This document shows, piece after piece, positions 31,560 through 40,046 of a stretch of 64,000 nucleotides of DNA. The stretch is taken from positions 2,604,001 through 2,668,000 of the forward strand of contig CAVTLA010000001.1 of NCBI GenBank assembly GCA_963735465.1. The letters are read 5' to 3'. Numbering within the stretch: position 1 is the first letter of the stretch; each line of letters starts with the position of its first letter. This DNA is from DASZHJ01 sp963735465. Lineage in GTDB: Bacteria > Pseudomonadota > Alphaproteobacteria > ATCC43930 > CGMCC-115725. Under the pieces are notes generated by a model. The model searched no databases, had not been told where the DNA came from, and worked only from the letters and a program-made list of their open reading frames with translations. A program made the position numbers and the translations under genes.

Positions 31560-32678
31560 TCAGGCGGCGAGCGCTTTGTCCGGGGCGAGGTAGTCGAGGC
31601 CGAGGTCGCGGGCGACCGCGGCGTGGGTGATCTTGCCGCCGTGGACGTTGAGGCCGTTGCGCAGATTCACATCGTCGCCGAGCGCCTTGCGCCAGCCTTT
31701 GCCGGCAAGCGCCACCACAAACGGCAGGGTCGCGTTGTTGAGGGCGAAGGTCGAGGTGCGCGCCACCGCGCCGGGCATGTTGGTGACGCAATAGTGGATG
31801 ACGCCGTCGACCACATAGGTCGGCGCCGCATGGGTGGTGGGCTTGCTGGTCTCGAAGCAGCCGCCCTGGTCGATGGAGATGTCCACCAGGACCGAGCCCG
31901 GCTTCATGCGCTTCACCATCTCGCGGGTCACCAGCTTCGGCGCCGCCGCCCCCGCCACCAGCACGGCGCCCATCACGAGATCCGCCGCCAGCACCTCGCG
32001 CTCGATGTTGTCGAGGGTGGCGAAGAGCGTGTGGAGCTGCGAGCCGAACTGCATGTCGAGCTCGTAGAGCCGCGGCAGCGAGCGGTCGATTACCGTGACA
32101 TAGGCCTCGACGCCCATCGCCATGCGCGCCGCGTTGGTGCCGGCGACGCCGCCGCCGAGGATCACCACCTTCGCCGCGCCCACGCCGGGAACGCCGCCCA
32201 GCAGCAGCCCGGTGCCGCCCTGCTCCTTCTCCAGGCAATGGGCGCCGACCTGGATCGACATCCGGCCCGCGACCTCGCTCATGGGCGCCAGCAGCGGCAG
32301 GCCGCCGCGCACGTCGGTGACGGTCTCATAGGCGATGGCGGTGACGCCCTGGCGCATCAGCCCTTCCGCCTGCGCCTTGTCGGCGGCGAGGTGGAGATAG
32401 GTGAAGAGCACCTGGTCCTTGCGCAGGAGGCCGATCTCCTGGGCCTGCGGCTCCTTCACCTTCACGATCAAGTCAGCCGCCTCGAAGACCGCGGCGGCGC
32501 TCGGCAGCACCCGGGCGCCAACCGCCTCGTAGGCACCGTCGGGGAAACCGATCCCCGCCCCCGCGCCGCTCTCCACCATCACGACGTTGCCGTGGTGGAT
32601 GAGCTCGCGCACGCTGCCCGGTACCAGTCCGACGCGGTACTCGTGCGTCTTGATCTCTTTGGGGACGCCGATCAGCAT
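31560..32678 (-). CDS. ald: Alanine dehydrogenase
   Basis: A 372-residue NAD-dependent L-alanine dehydrogenase interconverting alanine and pyruvate plus ammonia. The N-terminus MLIGVPKEIKTHEYRVGLVP, catalytic-region IKVKEPQ-like VKVKEPQAQE, the His of FTYLHLAADK, the NAD-binding GGGVAGTNAARMAMG and the DISIDQGGCFETSKPTTH block are all present. GGGAGAA precedes the ATG. It lies 17 bp downstream of a transaminase gene on the same strand. A transaminase that makes alanine from pyruvate plus this enzyme would regenerate pyruvate and release ammonium, so the pair looks like an amine-nitrogen assimilation or disposal module. Confidence 0.96.
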   Translation of the reverse strand: MLIGVPKEIKTHEYRVGLVPGSVRELIHHGNVVMVESGAGAGIGFPDGAYEAVGARVLPSAAAVFEAADLIVKVKEPQAQEIGLLRKDQVLFTYLHLAADKAQAEGLMRQGVTAIAYETVTDVRGGLPLLAPMSEVAGRMSIQVGAHCLEKEQGGTGLLLGGVPGVGAAKVVILGGGVAGTNAARMAMGVEAYVTVIDRSLPRLYELDMQFGSQLHTLFATLDNIEREVLAADLVMGAVLVAGAAAPKLVTREMVKRMKPGSVLVDISIDQGGCFETSKPTTHAAPTYVVDGVIHYCVTNMPGAVARTSTFALNNATLPFVVALAGKGWRKALGDDVNLRNGLNVHGGKITHAAVARDLGLDYLAPDKALAA

Positions 32679-32695
32679 CTCAGTTCTCCCTAAAC

Positions 32696-34033
32696 TCAGG
32701 CCGCGTGCTTCAGGACGTCGCCCAGCGTGCCGAAGATTTCGTCGATGTGGCTCTTCTCCACGATGAGCGGCGGCGAGAGCGCGATGATGTCGCCGGTTGT
32801 GCGGATCAGCAGACCGCGCTCGTAGCATTTGAGGAACGCGTCGAAGGCCCGCGCGGTCGGCTTGCCCGACATCGGCTCCAGCTCGATGCCGGCGACCAGG
32901 CCGATGTTGCGGAGATCGATGACGTGGGGCCGCCCCTTCAGGCTGTGCACCGCGTCCTCCCAATAGGCCGAGAGCGACTTGGCGCGCTCGAAGAGCCCGT
33001 CGCGGGCATAGATGTCGAAGGTGGCGAGCGCCGCCGCGGCCGCCAGCGGATGGCCGGAATAGGTGTAGCCGTGGAAGAGCTCGATGGCACCCTCCGGCCC
33101 CTGCATGAAGGCGTCGTAGACCTTCTTGCTCGCCGCCACCGCGCCCATCGGCACCGTGCCGTTGGTGATGCCTTTGGCCAAGGTCGCGAGGTCGGGCACG
33201 ACGCCGAAATACTCCGACGCGAATCCCGCGCCGAGGCGGCCGAAGCCGGTGATGACCTCGTCGAAGATCAGGAGGATGCCGTGCTTGTCGCAGACCTGCC
33301 GCAGCCGCTGCAGATAGCCCTTGGGTGGCACCAGCACGCCGGTCGAGCCCGCCACCGGCTCGACGATGACGGCGGCGATGGTGGACGCATCGTGAAGCTG
33401 CACCAGGCGCTCGAGATCGTCGGCAAGATGGGCGCCCCATTGCGGCTCGCCCCGGACGAACGCGTTCTTCTCGAGATTGTGGGTGTGCGGCAGGTGGTCT
33501 ACGCCCGGCAGCAGGCTGCCGAAGAATTTCCGATTGCTGGAGATGCCGCCCACGGAAATGCCGCCGAAGCCCACGCCGTGATAGCCGCGCTCGCGGCCGA
33601 TGAGACGCGTGCGGGTCCCCTCGCCGCGCACGCGATGATAGGCGATGGCGATCTTGAGGGCGGTGTCCACGGACTCCGAGCCCGAGTTGGTGAAGAACAC
33701 GTGGTCGAGGCCGCCCGGCAGCATCGTCGCCAGCCTCGCCGCCGCCTCGAAGGCGATGGGATGTCCCATCTGGAACGAGGGCGCGTAATCGAGCTTGAGC
33801 GCCTGGGCATGCACGGCATCGGCGATCTCGCGGCGGCCATGCCCGGCGTTGACGCACCAGAGCCCGGCGGTGCCGTCGAGCACGCGCCGCCCGTCCACCG
33901 TCTCGTAGTGCATGCCGGCGGCACCGGCCAGCAGACGTGGATGCGCCTTGAACTGCCGGTTCGCGGTGAACGGCATCCAGTAGGCTTCGAGATTGTTGGT
34001 GAGATCGCCCCGGCGCGGCGCCGTATCGTCCAT
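32696..34033 (-). CDS. Class III omega-amino acid:pyruvate transaminase
   Basis: A 445-residue PLP enzyme of the class III aminotransferases. Seen: the N-terminal NLEAYWMPFTANRQFK typical of beta-alanine:pyruvate transaminases, the PLP phosphate motif TNSGSESVDTALKIA, the cofactor Asp in LLIFDEVITGFGR and the Schiff-base Lys in LATLAKGITNG. The likely reaction transfers the amino group of beta-alanine or another omega-amine to pyruvate. The ATG at 34033 is supported by AGGGGAA; an upstream extension to 34090 is unlikely. It is probably co-transcribed with ald, which would recycle the alanine formed. Exact donor is unknown. Confidence 0.9.
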   Translation of the reverse strand: MDDTAPRRGDLTNNLEAYWMPFTANRQFKAHPRLLAGAAGMHYETVDGRRVLDGTAGLWCVNAGHGRREIADAVHAQALKLDYAPSFQMGHPIAFEAAARLATMLPGGLDHVFFTNSGSESVDTALKIAIAYHRVRGEGTRTRLIGRERGYHGVGFGGISVGGISSNRKFFGSLLPGVDHLPHTHNLEKNAFVRGEPQWGAHLADDLERLVQLHDASTIAAVIVEPVAGSTGVLVPPKGYLQRLRQVCDKHGILLIFDEVITGFGRLGAGFASEYFGVVPDLATLAKGITNGTVPMGAVAASKKVYDAFMQGPEGAIELFHGYTYSGHPLAAAAALATFDIYARDGLFERAKSLSAYWEDAVHSLKGRPHVIDLRNIGLVAGIELEPMSGKPTARAFDAFLKCYERGLLIRTTGDIIALSPPLIVEKSHIDEIFGTLGDVLKHAA

Positions 34034-34147
34034 GAAAGTTCCCCTGCAATTTTCGCTGGCGAGACTAGCACGGTGGCAAAGGGCGGCCAAACCGGCGCTT
34101 CGCCGATGCGAGATACGCGACGGCTATCTCTGACCCGGCCCGCGGCC

Positions 34148-34153
34148 TATCAT
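34148..34153 (+). promoter_or_regulatory. -10 element of a putative leaderless promoter (PCuAC-like gene)
   Basis: TATCAT, five of six matches to TATAAT, ends six bases before the ATG at 34160, so transcription should start at the start codon. No clear -35 element or Shine-Dalgarno sequence is present. Confidence 0.35.
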
Positions 34154-34159
34154 CGCGCA

Positions 34160-34582
34160 ATGAACTATCGAATATTTCTCGCCGTGTCTCTTCTGCTCGC
34201 CAGCGCCTCAGCGGTGCTGGCTCACTCCTTCACCCAGGGACCGATCGAGATCGGTCATCCCTGGGCGCGGCCGACGACGACGCGGGAGGGCGCCGCCTAT
34301 CTCGTGCTGGCGACCAAGGGCACCGAGACGGATCGCCTCGTCGGCGCCGAGACTCCGATGGCGGACCGGGTGGAGATCCACAACGCCGCCGGTGGCGCGC
34401 GCCAATTCATCGAGATCGTCCCGAAGCGACCCTTCGCTCTGCGGCCGGGGAAAGCCGCCCTCGCCCTCATCGGCTTGAAACAGCCGCTCGTCATCGGCAT
34501 GAGCTTTCCGATGACGCTCCGCTTCGCCGCGGCGGGCACGGTGGAAATCACCGTGCTCGTCGAGGCGAGTCCGGGCGAATAG
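34160..34582 (+). CDS. PCuAC-like periplasmic protein with degenerate copper site
   Basis: A 140-residue exported protein: signal peptide with cleavage after AVLA (residue 21), then a single PCuAC (DUF461) cupredoxin-like domain (IGHPWARPTTTREGAAYLVL, DRLVGAETPMADRVEIH, LALIGLKQPLVIGMSFPMTL). PCuAC proteins deliver Cu(I) to cytochrome oxidase using an H(M)x10Mx21HxM motif. Here His74 is kept, but the three other ligand positions appear to be Glu85, Ala100 and Ala102. The protein may bind copper differently or not at all. No cox or sco gene is nearby. The start lacks a Shine-Dalgarno sequence and may be leaderless. Confidence 0.82.
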   Translation: MNYRIFLAVSLLLASASAVLAHSFTQGPIEIGHPWARPTTTREGAAYLVLATKGTETDRLVGAETPMADRVEIHNAAGGARQFIEIVPKRPFALRPGKAALALIGLKQPLVIGMSFPMTLRFAAAGTVEITVLVEASPGE

Positions 34583-34585
34583 CCC

Positions 34586-35353
34586 TTAGTGGCGGTAGCT
34601 GGGGTCCTTGGCGTCGAGGAGGCGCAGCATCGCCGGCCACTCGCGCTCGCCCCGCGGCATCGATGAGCTCTCGTACTGCTTGGCGGTGTACTCGGAGACC
34701 GCCGGCGAGAGCTTCTCCATGGTGCCGCCCGACGACATGACGTCGATTTGCATCCGGCAGGACTGCTCGAGGTAGTACATCAGCACGAACGCCTCGGCGA
34801 CGGTGTTGCCGGCGGTCAGCAGACCGTGGTTGCGGAGCACCATGGACTTCTTCTCGCCGAGGTCCTGCACCAGGCGGTCACGCTCCTCGAGGTTGGAGGC
34901 GATGCCCTCGTAGTCGTGATAGGCGAGCCGGTTGTAGTAGGCGCAGGAGATCTGGTTCAGCGGCAGCAGCCCCTCCTTGAGGCAGGAGACGGCGACGCCG
35001 GCGCGGGTGTGGGTGTGCAGCACGCAGCGGATGTCGGGCCGCGCCATGTGCACGGCGCTGTGGATCACGAAGCCCGCGTGGTTCACGGGATAGTCGCCGG
35101 GCTCGACGATGTTGCCGTCGTGGTCGATCTTCACCAGGCTCGAGGCGGTGATCTCGCTGAACATCAGGCCGTAGGGATTGAGGAGGAAATGATCCTCCCG
35201 CCCCGGAACCCGTGCGGAGATGTGGGTGTAGATGAGGTCGTCCATGCCGAAATGTGCGATCAGCCGGTAGCAGGCGGCGAGCTGCACGCGGACATCGTAC
35301 TCGGTGAGTTGGTCGGACTGCGGCTCGGACTTCTTGAGGGCGTGGAGCGACAT
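34586..35353 (-). CDS. Class II aldolase/adducin family protein
   Basis: A 255-residue protein with the class II aldolase (fuculose-phosphate aldolase/AraD) fold: YTHISARVPGREDHFLLNPYG, the zinc histidines in VLHTHTRAGVAVS, and LRNHGLLTAGNTVAEAF with the third His. Its length and the DPSYRH-type C-terminus place it in the adducin-like group common in Proteobacteria, whose substrates are largely unknown. GGAGA precedes the ATG. It is 33 bp downstream of the LhgO-like gene on the same strand and is probably co-transcribed, suggesting use of a hydroxy-acid or sugar-acid substrate, but this is inference. Confidence 0.88.
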   Translation of the reverse strand: MSLHALKKSEPQSDQLTEYDVRVQLAACYRLIAHFGMDDLIYTHISARVPGREDHFLLNPYGLMFSEITASSLVKIDHDGNIVEPGDYPVNHAGFVIHSAVHMARPDIRCVLHTHTRAGVAVSCLKEGLLPLNQISCAYYNRLAYHDYEGIASNLEERDRLVQDLGEKKSMVLRNHGLLTAGNTVAEAFVLMYYLEQSCRMQIDVMSSGGTMEKLSPAVSEYTAKQYESSSMPRGEREWPAMLRLLDAKDPSYRH

Positions 35354-35386
35354 GGGGGTCTCCGGGAGGTGGGCGGACGATTGAGC

Positions 35387-36550
35387 TTAACGGCGCGGCG
35401 CGGCGGCGGCCAGAGGGGGCTTTGCAAGGGTGGTATCTCCGGCCCCCTCCAGGAGGCGCCGGACCCGCTCCGCAATGGCCAGGGAGGCCGTCAGCCCCGG
35501 GGATTCGATCCCGTATAGGTTAACCAGGCCGGGAATGCCGTGGACGTCGGGCCCCTGGATCACGAAATCCGCCGCCGGCGCATCGGGAGCGCTGATCTTG
35601 GGCCGGATGCCCGCGTAGCCCGGCTGCAGGGCACCGTCGGGGAGCGCCGGCCAATATGTGCGGATTGCCGCATAGAAGCTGTCGCCGCGCCTGGGATTGA
35701 CGGTGTAGTCGATGCCGTCGATCCACTCCGTATCGGGGCCGAAGCGCGGCTGCCCCGCCATGTCCACCGTGAGATGCACGCCCATGCCCGCATGCTCCGG
35801 CACGGGGTAGATCAGCCGGGTGAAGGGTGCGCGGCCGCTCAGGCTGAAATAGACGCCGCGGCAGTAATAGTCCCGCGGGATGGTGGCGGCGGGAATGCCG
35901 GCGATCCCGCGAGCGAGCGTCGGGGCGTAGAGCCCGGCGCTGTTGACCAGCAGCCGCGCGCTGAGGCGCATCGGCTCGTGGCCGCCGACCTCCAGGAGGA
36001 AATGATTGTCCTCGACCTTCCCGCTCAGCACCGGTGCGCGGAACGCCAACACCGCGCCCGCCGCCTCGGCATCTCCCTGATACGCCAGCATCAGGGAATG
36101 GCTGTCGATGATGCCGGTGGAGGGCGAGAGGAACGCGCGCACGCAGGACAGGTTGGGCTCCAGCGCGACGGCCTCGCCGGATGTCAGCCAGTGCAGATCG
36201 TCGACGCCGTTCGCCGCCGCCTTGGCCCAGACCTCCTCCAGGGGCTTGATCTCCTCGTCCTTGCAGGCGACTACCAGCTTGCCGAGGCGCTTGTGGGGCA
36301 GGCCGTGCTCGGCGCAATAGGCGTAGAGCGCATTCCGGCCCTCGAGGCAGAGCCGCGCCTTCAGGCTGCCTTTGGGATAATAGATGCCGGCGTGGATCAC
36401 CTCGCTGTTGCGCGAGGAGGTCTCGGAGCCGATCCAGCGCTCCTTCTCGAGGATCAGCACCTCGTGACCGGCCTGGGCCAGGGCACGTGCCACCGCGAGG
36501 CCCACCACCCCCGCGCCGATCACCACGCAGTCCACGCTCGCGTCGCTCAT
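35387..36550 (-). CDS. LhgO-like FAD-dependent oxidoreductase
   Basis: A 387-residue flavoprotein of the DAO family: dinucleotide fold VDCVVIGAGVVGLAVARALA, then EKERWIGSETSSRNSEVIHAG, the signature of L-2-hydroxyglutarate oxidase/dehydrogenase (LhgO, formerly YgaF) and its relatives. The C-terminal NLYGIESPGLTASLAIA closes the FAD site. Likely reaction: oxidation of L-2-hydroxyglutarate or another 2-hydroxy acid with electrons passed to quinone. The ATG at 36550 has GGAGG about six bases upstream. It heads a two-gene unit with the class II aldolase gene and is divergent from the MFS gene at 36697. Confidence 0.88.
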   Translation of the reverse strand: MSDASVDCVVIGAGVVGLAVARALAQAGHEVLILEKERWIGSETSSRNSEVIHAGIYYPKGSLKARLCLEGRNALYAYCAEHGLPHKRLGKLVVACKDEEIKPLEEVWAKAAANGVDDLHWLTSGEAVALEPNLSCVRAFLSPSTGIIDSHSLMLAYQGDAEAAGAVLAFRAPVLSGKVEDNHFLLEVGGHEPMRLSARLLVNSAGLYAPTLARGIAGIPAATIPRDYYCRGVYFSLSGRAPFTRLIYPVPEHAGMGVHLTVDMAGQPRFGPDTEWIDGIDYTVNPRRGDSFYAAIRTYWPALPDGALQPGYAGIRPKISAPDAPAADFVIQGPDVHGIPGLVNLYGIESPGLTASLAIAERVRRLLEGAGDTTLAKPPLAAAAPRR

Positions 36551-36696
36551 TCCCGCCTCCAGACGGCGCCATCCTCGTCGATGGAGCCTTGCCGGACAAG
36601 CACCGGACACGTGCATTGCGGGGTTGCGGGGGCAAGCCTTGTCACATGCCGCCTCCCCCATTAGGGTCGCGAGCCCGGGGGGATTGGGAGACTCGA

Positions 36697-37893
36697 ATGA
36701 CGGCGGGACGGCACCGGCGAACCGCGTTCCTGCTCGCGATCTGCCAGGCCTGCTATCTCTCAGCGTCCTCGATCGGGGTCGCCGCCAGCGGCCTGGTCGG
36801 TGCGACCCTGGCGCCGAGCCATCTGCTGGCGACCCTGCCCTATTCCCTGATCCCGGTGACCAATGCCCTCGTCACCGTGCCGGCGTCCTTCCTGATGGCG
36901 CGGCTCGGCCGGCGCCTGGGGTTCGTGCTGGGCGCCCTCCTCGGCGGTCTCGGCGGCGGCATTTCCGCCTGGGCGATCTTCCGCGGCGACTTCCTGCTGT
37001 TCTGCCTCGGCAACGCCTGCTGGGGCTGCTTCCAGGCGACCGCCCAGTACTACCGTTTCGCCGCCGCCGACTCCGTCGATGCCCAGTTCAAGAGCCGCGC
37101 CGTCTCCTACGTCCTCACCGGCGGTGTCGTCGCCGCGGTGATCGGGCCGGAGATCGCGGCGCTCTCCAAGGACATCTTCGCGCCTGTGCTGTTCGCCGGC
37201 AGCTTTCTCGCGATCTCCGCGCTCGCGGCCCTCACCATCCTGACCCTGAGCTTCATCGATCTCCCGCGGCCAACCCGCGCCGACCGGACGCAGACCGGCG
37301 GACGGCCCCTGGGGGTGATCGCGCGCCAGCCGGTCTTCATCGCCGCGGTGGCGAACGGCGTCATCGGCTATGCGGTGATGACCTTCGTCATGACCTCGGC
37401 GCCCCTCGCCGCGGTCGGCTGCGGCCTCACGGCGAATGACGCCTTCGGCATCATCCGCTTCCATCTCATCGGCATGTTCGCGCCGGCGTTCTTCACCGGC
37501 AACCTGGTGGCGCGCTACGGCCCTCCTACTATCGCTCTCACGGGAACCGCGATGCTGATGCTCTGCGGCATCGTCGCGCTTTCCGGCACCACCGTCGTCC
37601 ATTTCTGGATCGCGCTGGCGCTCCTGGGCTTCGGCTGGAACTTCATGTTCGTCAGCGGCACCACGCTCCTGACCCAGGCCTATCTCCCGGCGGAGCGCGC
37701 GAAGATCCAGGGCCTCAACGAGTTCGCGATCGCGGGCTCGGCGGCGGCGGGCTCGCTCTCCGCCGGCGGTGTCTTCGGCACCTTCGGCTGGGATGCGATC
37801 AACTACGCCGTGATGCCGCTGCTGCTTGTGGTGGCATCCGTCACCGTCTGGTACGCGCTCGTCGAGCGTGCCGGCGCGCGAGAAGCCGCATGA
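36697..37893 (+). CDS. MFS transporter, coupled to the ComB-like gene
   Basis: A 398-residue major facilitator protein with about 12 hydrophobic helices. The MFS loop 2-3 motif appears as SFLMARLGRRLGFVLGALL, and the sequence QYYRFAAADSV in helix 4 marks a particular MFS subgroup. The start has GGGAG seven bases upstream. Its stop overlaps the ATG of the ComB-like gene (ATGA at 37890-37893), so transporter and enzyme are translationally coupled, hinting at transport of the enzyme's substrate or product. Direction and cargo are unknown. Confidence 0.85.
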   Translation: MTAGRHRRTAFLLAICQACYLSASSIGVAASGLVGATLAPSHLLATLPYSLIPVTNALVTVPASFLMARLGRRLGFVLGALLGGLGGGISAWAIFRGDFLLFCLGNACWGCFQATAQYYRFAAADSVDAQFKSRAVSYVLTGGVVAAVIGPEIAALSKDIFAPVLFAGSFLAISALAALTILTLSFIDLPRPTRADRTQTGGRPLGVIARQPVFIAAVANGVIGYAVMTFVMTSAPLAAVGCGLTANDAFGIIRFHLIGMFAPAFFTGNLVARYGPPTIALTGTAMLMLCGIVALSGTTVVHFWIALALLGFGWNFMFVSGTTLLTQAYLPAERAKIQGLNEFAIAGSAAAGSLSAGGVFGTFGWDAINYAVMPLLLVVASVTVWYALVERAGAREAA

Positions 37894-38690
37894 GAGTGAC
37901 CGGCACGCCACGCTCCGACGTCGAGCTCGATTCCGCCTGGGGTCCTGACGGCGCGCAGCAGCTCGCCGCCCGCTCCGACCTCCTGATCGTGATCGACGTG
38001 CTGTCCTTCTCCACCGCCGTCGATGTGGCGGTGAGCCGGGGCGCCGAGATCGTGCCGGGCGATCCCCTCGCCGAGCACCTGAATGCCGTGGCGGCGGCTC
38101 ATGGGGCGATCCTCGCCGGACGCCGCGCCAGCGGCGGCTATACACTCTCGCCGGCCTCGCTGCAGACGATCTCCACCGGCACGCGCCTGCTGCTGCCGTC
38201 GCCCAACGGCAGCGCGATCTCCGCCACCCTCGGCAAGCTGGGGAAGCCCGTGATCCTCGCGAGCTTCCGCAATGCGACGGCGGCGGCCGCCGCCGCCCGC
38301 CGCCTGGGATCCCGGATCGGCGTCGTTCTCGCCGGCGAGATGATGCCCGGCGGCCGCGTGCGGCGCTCCGAAGAGGACTGGCTCGGCCTCGGCGCCCTGG
38401 CGCGCGCCCTCACCGCGGACGGTGCGAAGACCATCCTCTCCGAGGATGCCCGCCGTGCGGTCGCGGAATTCACCGCGGTTGCCGGCGCACTCGATGTGCT
38501 CCTGGCGCAGACCCAGTCCGGGCGGGAGCTGATCGCCGCCGACTATCCAGAGGACGTGCAACTTGCCGCCATGCTCGACGTCAGCGACACGGTGCCGGTG
38601 CTGGATGCCGGCGTGTTCAAGCCCTGGCCTCACCTCGGGGCCGAGGGATCCCGGCTCCGGGCGCCGCCCATCCGCCTGCCGCTCAAGTAG
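37890..38690 (+). CDS. ComB-like 2-phosphosulfolactate phosphatase family protein
   Basis: A 266-residue member of the ComB family: LLIVIDVLSFSTAVDVAVSR (catalytic Asp region), GRRASGGYTLSPASL, LLLPSPNGSAISATLG and GVVLAGEM. ComB removes phosphate from 2-phosphosulfolactate, a coenzyme M precursor in methanogens; bacterial homologues are widespread without coenzyme M and mostly untested. No comA, comC or sulfolactate genes are visible here. Translational coupling to the upstream MFS gene suggests a shared sulfonate or organophosphate substrate. Its last 61 bp overlap the convergent second MFS gene. Confidence 0.82.
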   Translation: MRVTGTPRSDVELDSAWGPDGAQQLAARSDLLIVIDVLSFSTAVDVAVSRGAEIVPGDPLAEHLNAVAAAHGAILAGRRASGGYTLSPASLQTISTGTRLLLPSPNGSAISATLGKLGKPVILASFRNATAAAAAARRLGSRIGVVLAGEMMPGGRVRRSEEDWLGLGALARALTADGAKTILSEDARRAVAEFTAVAGALDVLLAQTQSGRELIAADYPEDVQLAAMLDVSDTVPVLDAGVFKPWPHLGAEGSRLRAPPIRLPLK

Positions 38691-39937
38691 CAGCCGGCCG
38701 CGATCAGCTGAATCGCCGCGGCCGCCACGAAGAAGAGCGGCGCCGCGCTGGATCCCGATGCCGCCGTCGATTGGACCCGCAGCACGCCGAAAGCCGCCGG
38801 CGCGAAGGCGTAAGTGGCCTGGCTCAGCGCGGTGATGAGCGCGACCGCCCGCCCCACGTCGGCGCCGGAGAATTCCACCTGGGCGATGAGCGGCGGAAGC
38901 GAGGTCGCGTTGCCAATCCCCGCCCCCACCAGCAGCACGCCCAGGATCAGCAACGGCACGCTGGTGCCGGCGGCAAGAATGAACACGGCGCAGCCGCAGG
39001 CCTGCACGGCATAGTTCAGGGCGGCGATCCTGCGCCGGTCCGCTCCCGGCGGCAGCAGCCATCCCACCAGCGTCCGCCCGGCGATGGCGCAGAGGGTGGC
39101 GAAGGCCGCCGCCATGCCTGCGAGCTCGGCGCCCAATGCCGGCACCAACAGCGAGAAGAGATGGGCGATAAGGCCGATCTGGGCGAAGAGCCCGATCGCC
39201 ATTCCCCCCGCCAAGGTGAGAAAGCGCCGGTTGCGCCAGAGCCGCGCGCCCGCGAGCGACGCCGTGGGCGCAGCCGGCGCGATTGACGCCGCCGTGGCGG
39301 GTGCATCGCCATCCGGCAGCAAGCCCATCTGCTCCGGCGTCCGGCCGAGGTAGCGATCGGCGAGGAGCCAGAGCGTCCCGACCATGACGATCCCCACCAG
39401 CGCGCTCGCGACGGGAAATCCGAGCGCGGCAATGGCGATCACCCAGAGCGGCGAGAACACGATGCCGCCGACGCTGGCACCGTTGTAGGCGAAGGAGAGC
39501 GCCGCGGGGCGGCGGCGCCGAAACCACGGCGAGACCATGGCGTTGATGGCGGCCCCGCCCAGGGATGCCCACCCGGCGCCGCTCAGGATCGTCGCCGCGA
39601 ATAGCTGCCAGGGCTCCTGCGCGACGGCCCAGCCACCGACGCCCAGGGCCAGGGACACGGCGCCGGCCTTGGTGGTCGCGACCAGGCCGAGGCGCCGGTG
39701 CAGCATCGGCAGGTTGGCGACCACGGCGGCGCCGAGGAGGTAGTGCACCGTGACCGCCGCGGAGACCAGGCCCACGGACCAGCCGCGTTGGGACTGAACG
39801 GCGTAGAGATAGATGGAGCAGCCGTAGAACCCCATGCCCCAGCCGAAGACGGCGACGACAAAGGCGGCGGAGACGACTTTCCAGCCGAAGAAGCTTCTTC
39901 GCGGCGGAGGCGGCAAGCGGCGGCATCGCGCGGTCAT
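38630..39937 (-). CDS. MFS transporter, divergent from an ArsR-type regulator
   Basis: A 435-residue major facilitator protein (12 predicted helices). It has WKVVSAAFVVAVFGWGMGFYG in helix 1, GWSVGLVSAAVTVHYLLGAAV in helix 2, and a cytoplasmic loop with YLGRTPEQMGLLPDG, a motif of MFS proteins of the monocarboxylate/oxalate-formate antiporter type. The ATG at 39937 is preferred; a GTG at 39952 is in frame. It is divergent from the ArsR-type gene across about 110 bp, which suggests that regulator controls it. Its 3' end overlaps the ComB-like gene by 61 bp. Cargo unknown. Confidence 0.85.
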   Translation of the reverse strand: MTARCRRLPPPPRRSFFGWKVVSAAFVVAVFGWGMGFYGCSIYLYAVQSQRGWSVGLVSAAVTVHYLLGAAVVANLPMLHRRLGLVATTKAGAVSLALGVGGWAVAQEPWQLFAATILSGAGWASLGGAAINAMVSPWFRRRRPAALSFAYNGASVGGIVFSPLWVIAIAALGFPVASALVGIVMVGTLWLLADRYLGRTPEQMGLLPDGDAPATAASIAPAAPTASLAGARLWRNRRFLTLAGGMAIGLFAQIGLIAHLFSLLVPALGAELAGMAAAFATLCAIAGRTLVGWLLPPGADRRRIAALNYAVQACGCAVFILAAGTSVPLLILGVLLVGAGIGNATSLPPLIAQVEFSGADVGRAVALITALSQATYAFAPAAFGVLRVQSTAASGSSAAPLFFVAAAAIQLIAAGCYLSGRRMGGARSRDPSAPR

Positions 39938-39966
39938 CTGGCATGGCCGCACTATGGAAGCCTGCC

Positions 39967-39989
39967 CTCGCCGATGTTACGGCGGCGAG
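39967..39989. promoter_or_regulatory. Inverted repeat in the MFS/ArsR intergenic region
   Basis: CTCGCCG (39967-39973) and CGGCGAG (39983-39989) form a perfect 7-bp inverted repeat around nine bases. It lies in the shared promoter region of the divergent transporter and ArsR-type genes, so it is a candidate operator. ArsR family operators are usually longer and AT-rich, which lowers confidence. Confidence 0.35.
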
Positions 39990-40046
39990 CCGAAGTATCG
40001 CGGCGGCCGGCATGCTAGACTGCGGCCTCACTTAGGAGAGTTCTCC

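Noticed and set aside
31560..34049. A very long open frame spanning ald and the transaminase
   Set aside because: Only the ald portion is meaningful; the upstream part is an out-of-frame reading of the transaminase gene.
37890..38690. Coenzyme M biosynthesis
   Set aside because: Only a ComB-family protein is present; the other pathway genes are not in the window and ComB homologues occur widely without the cofactor.
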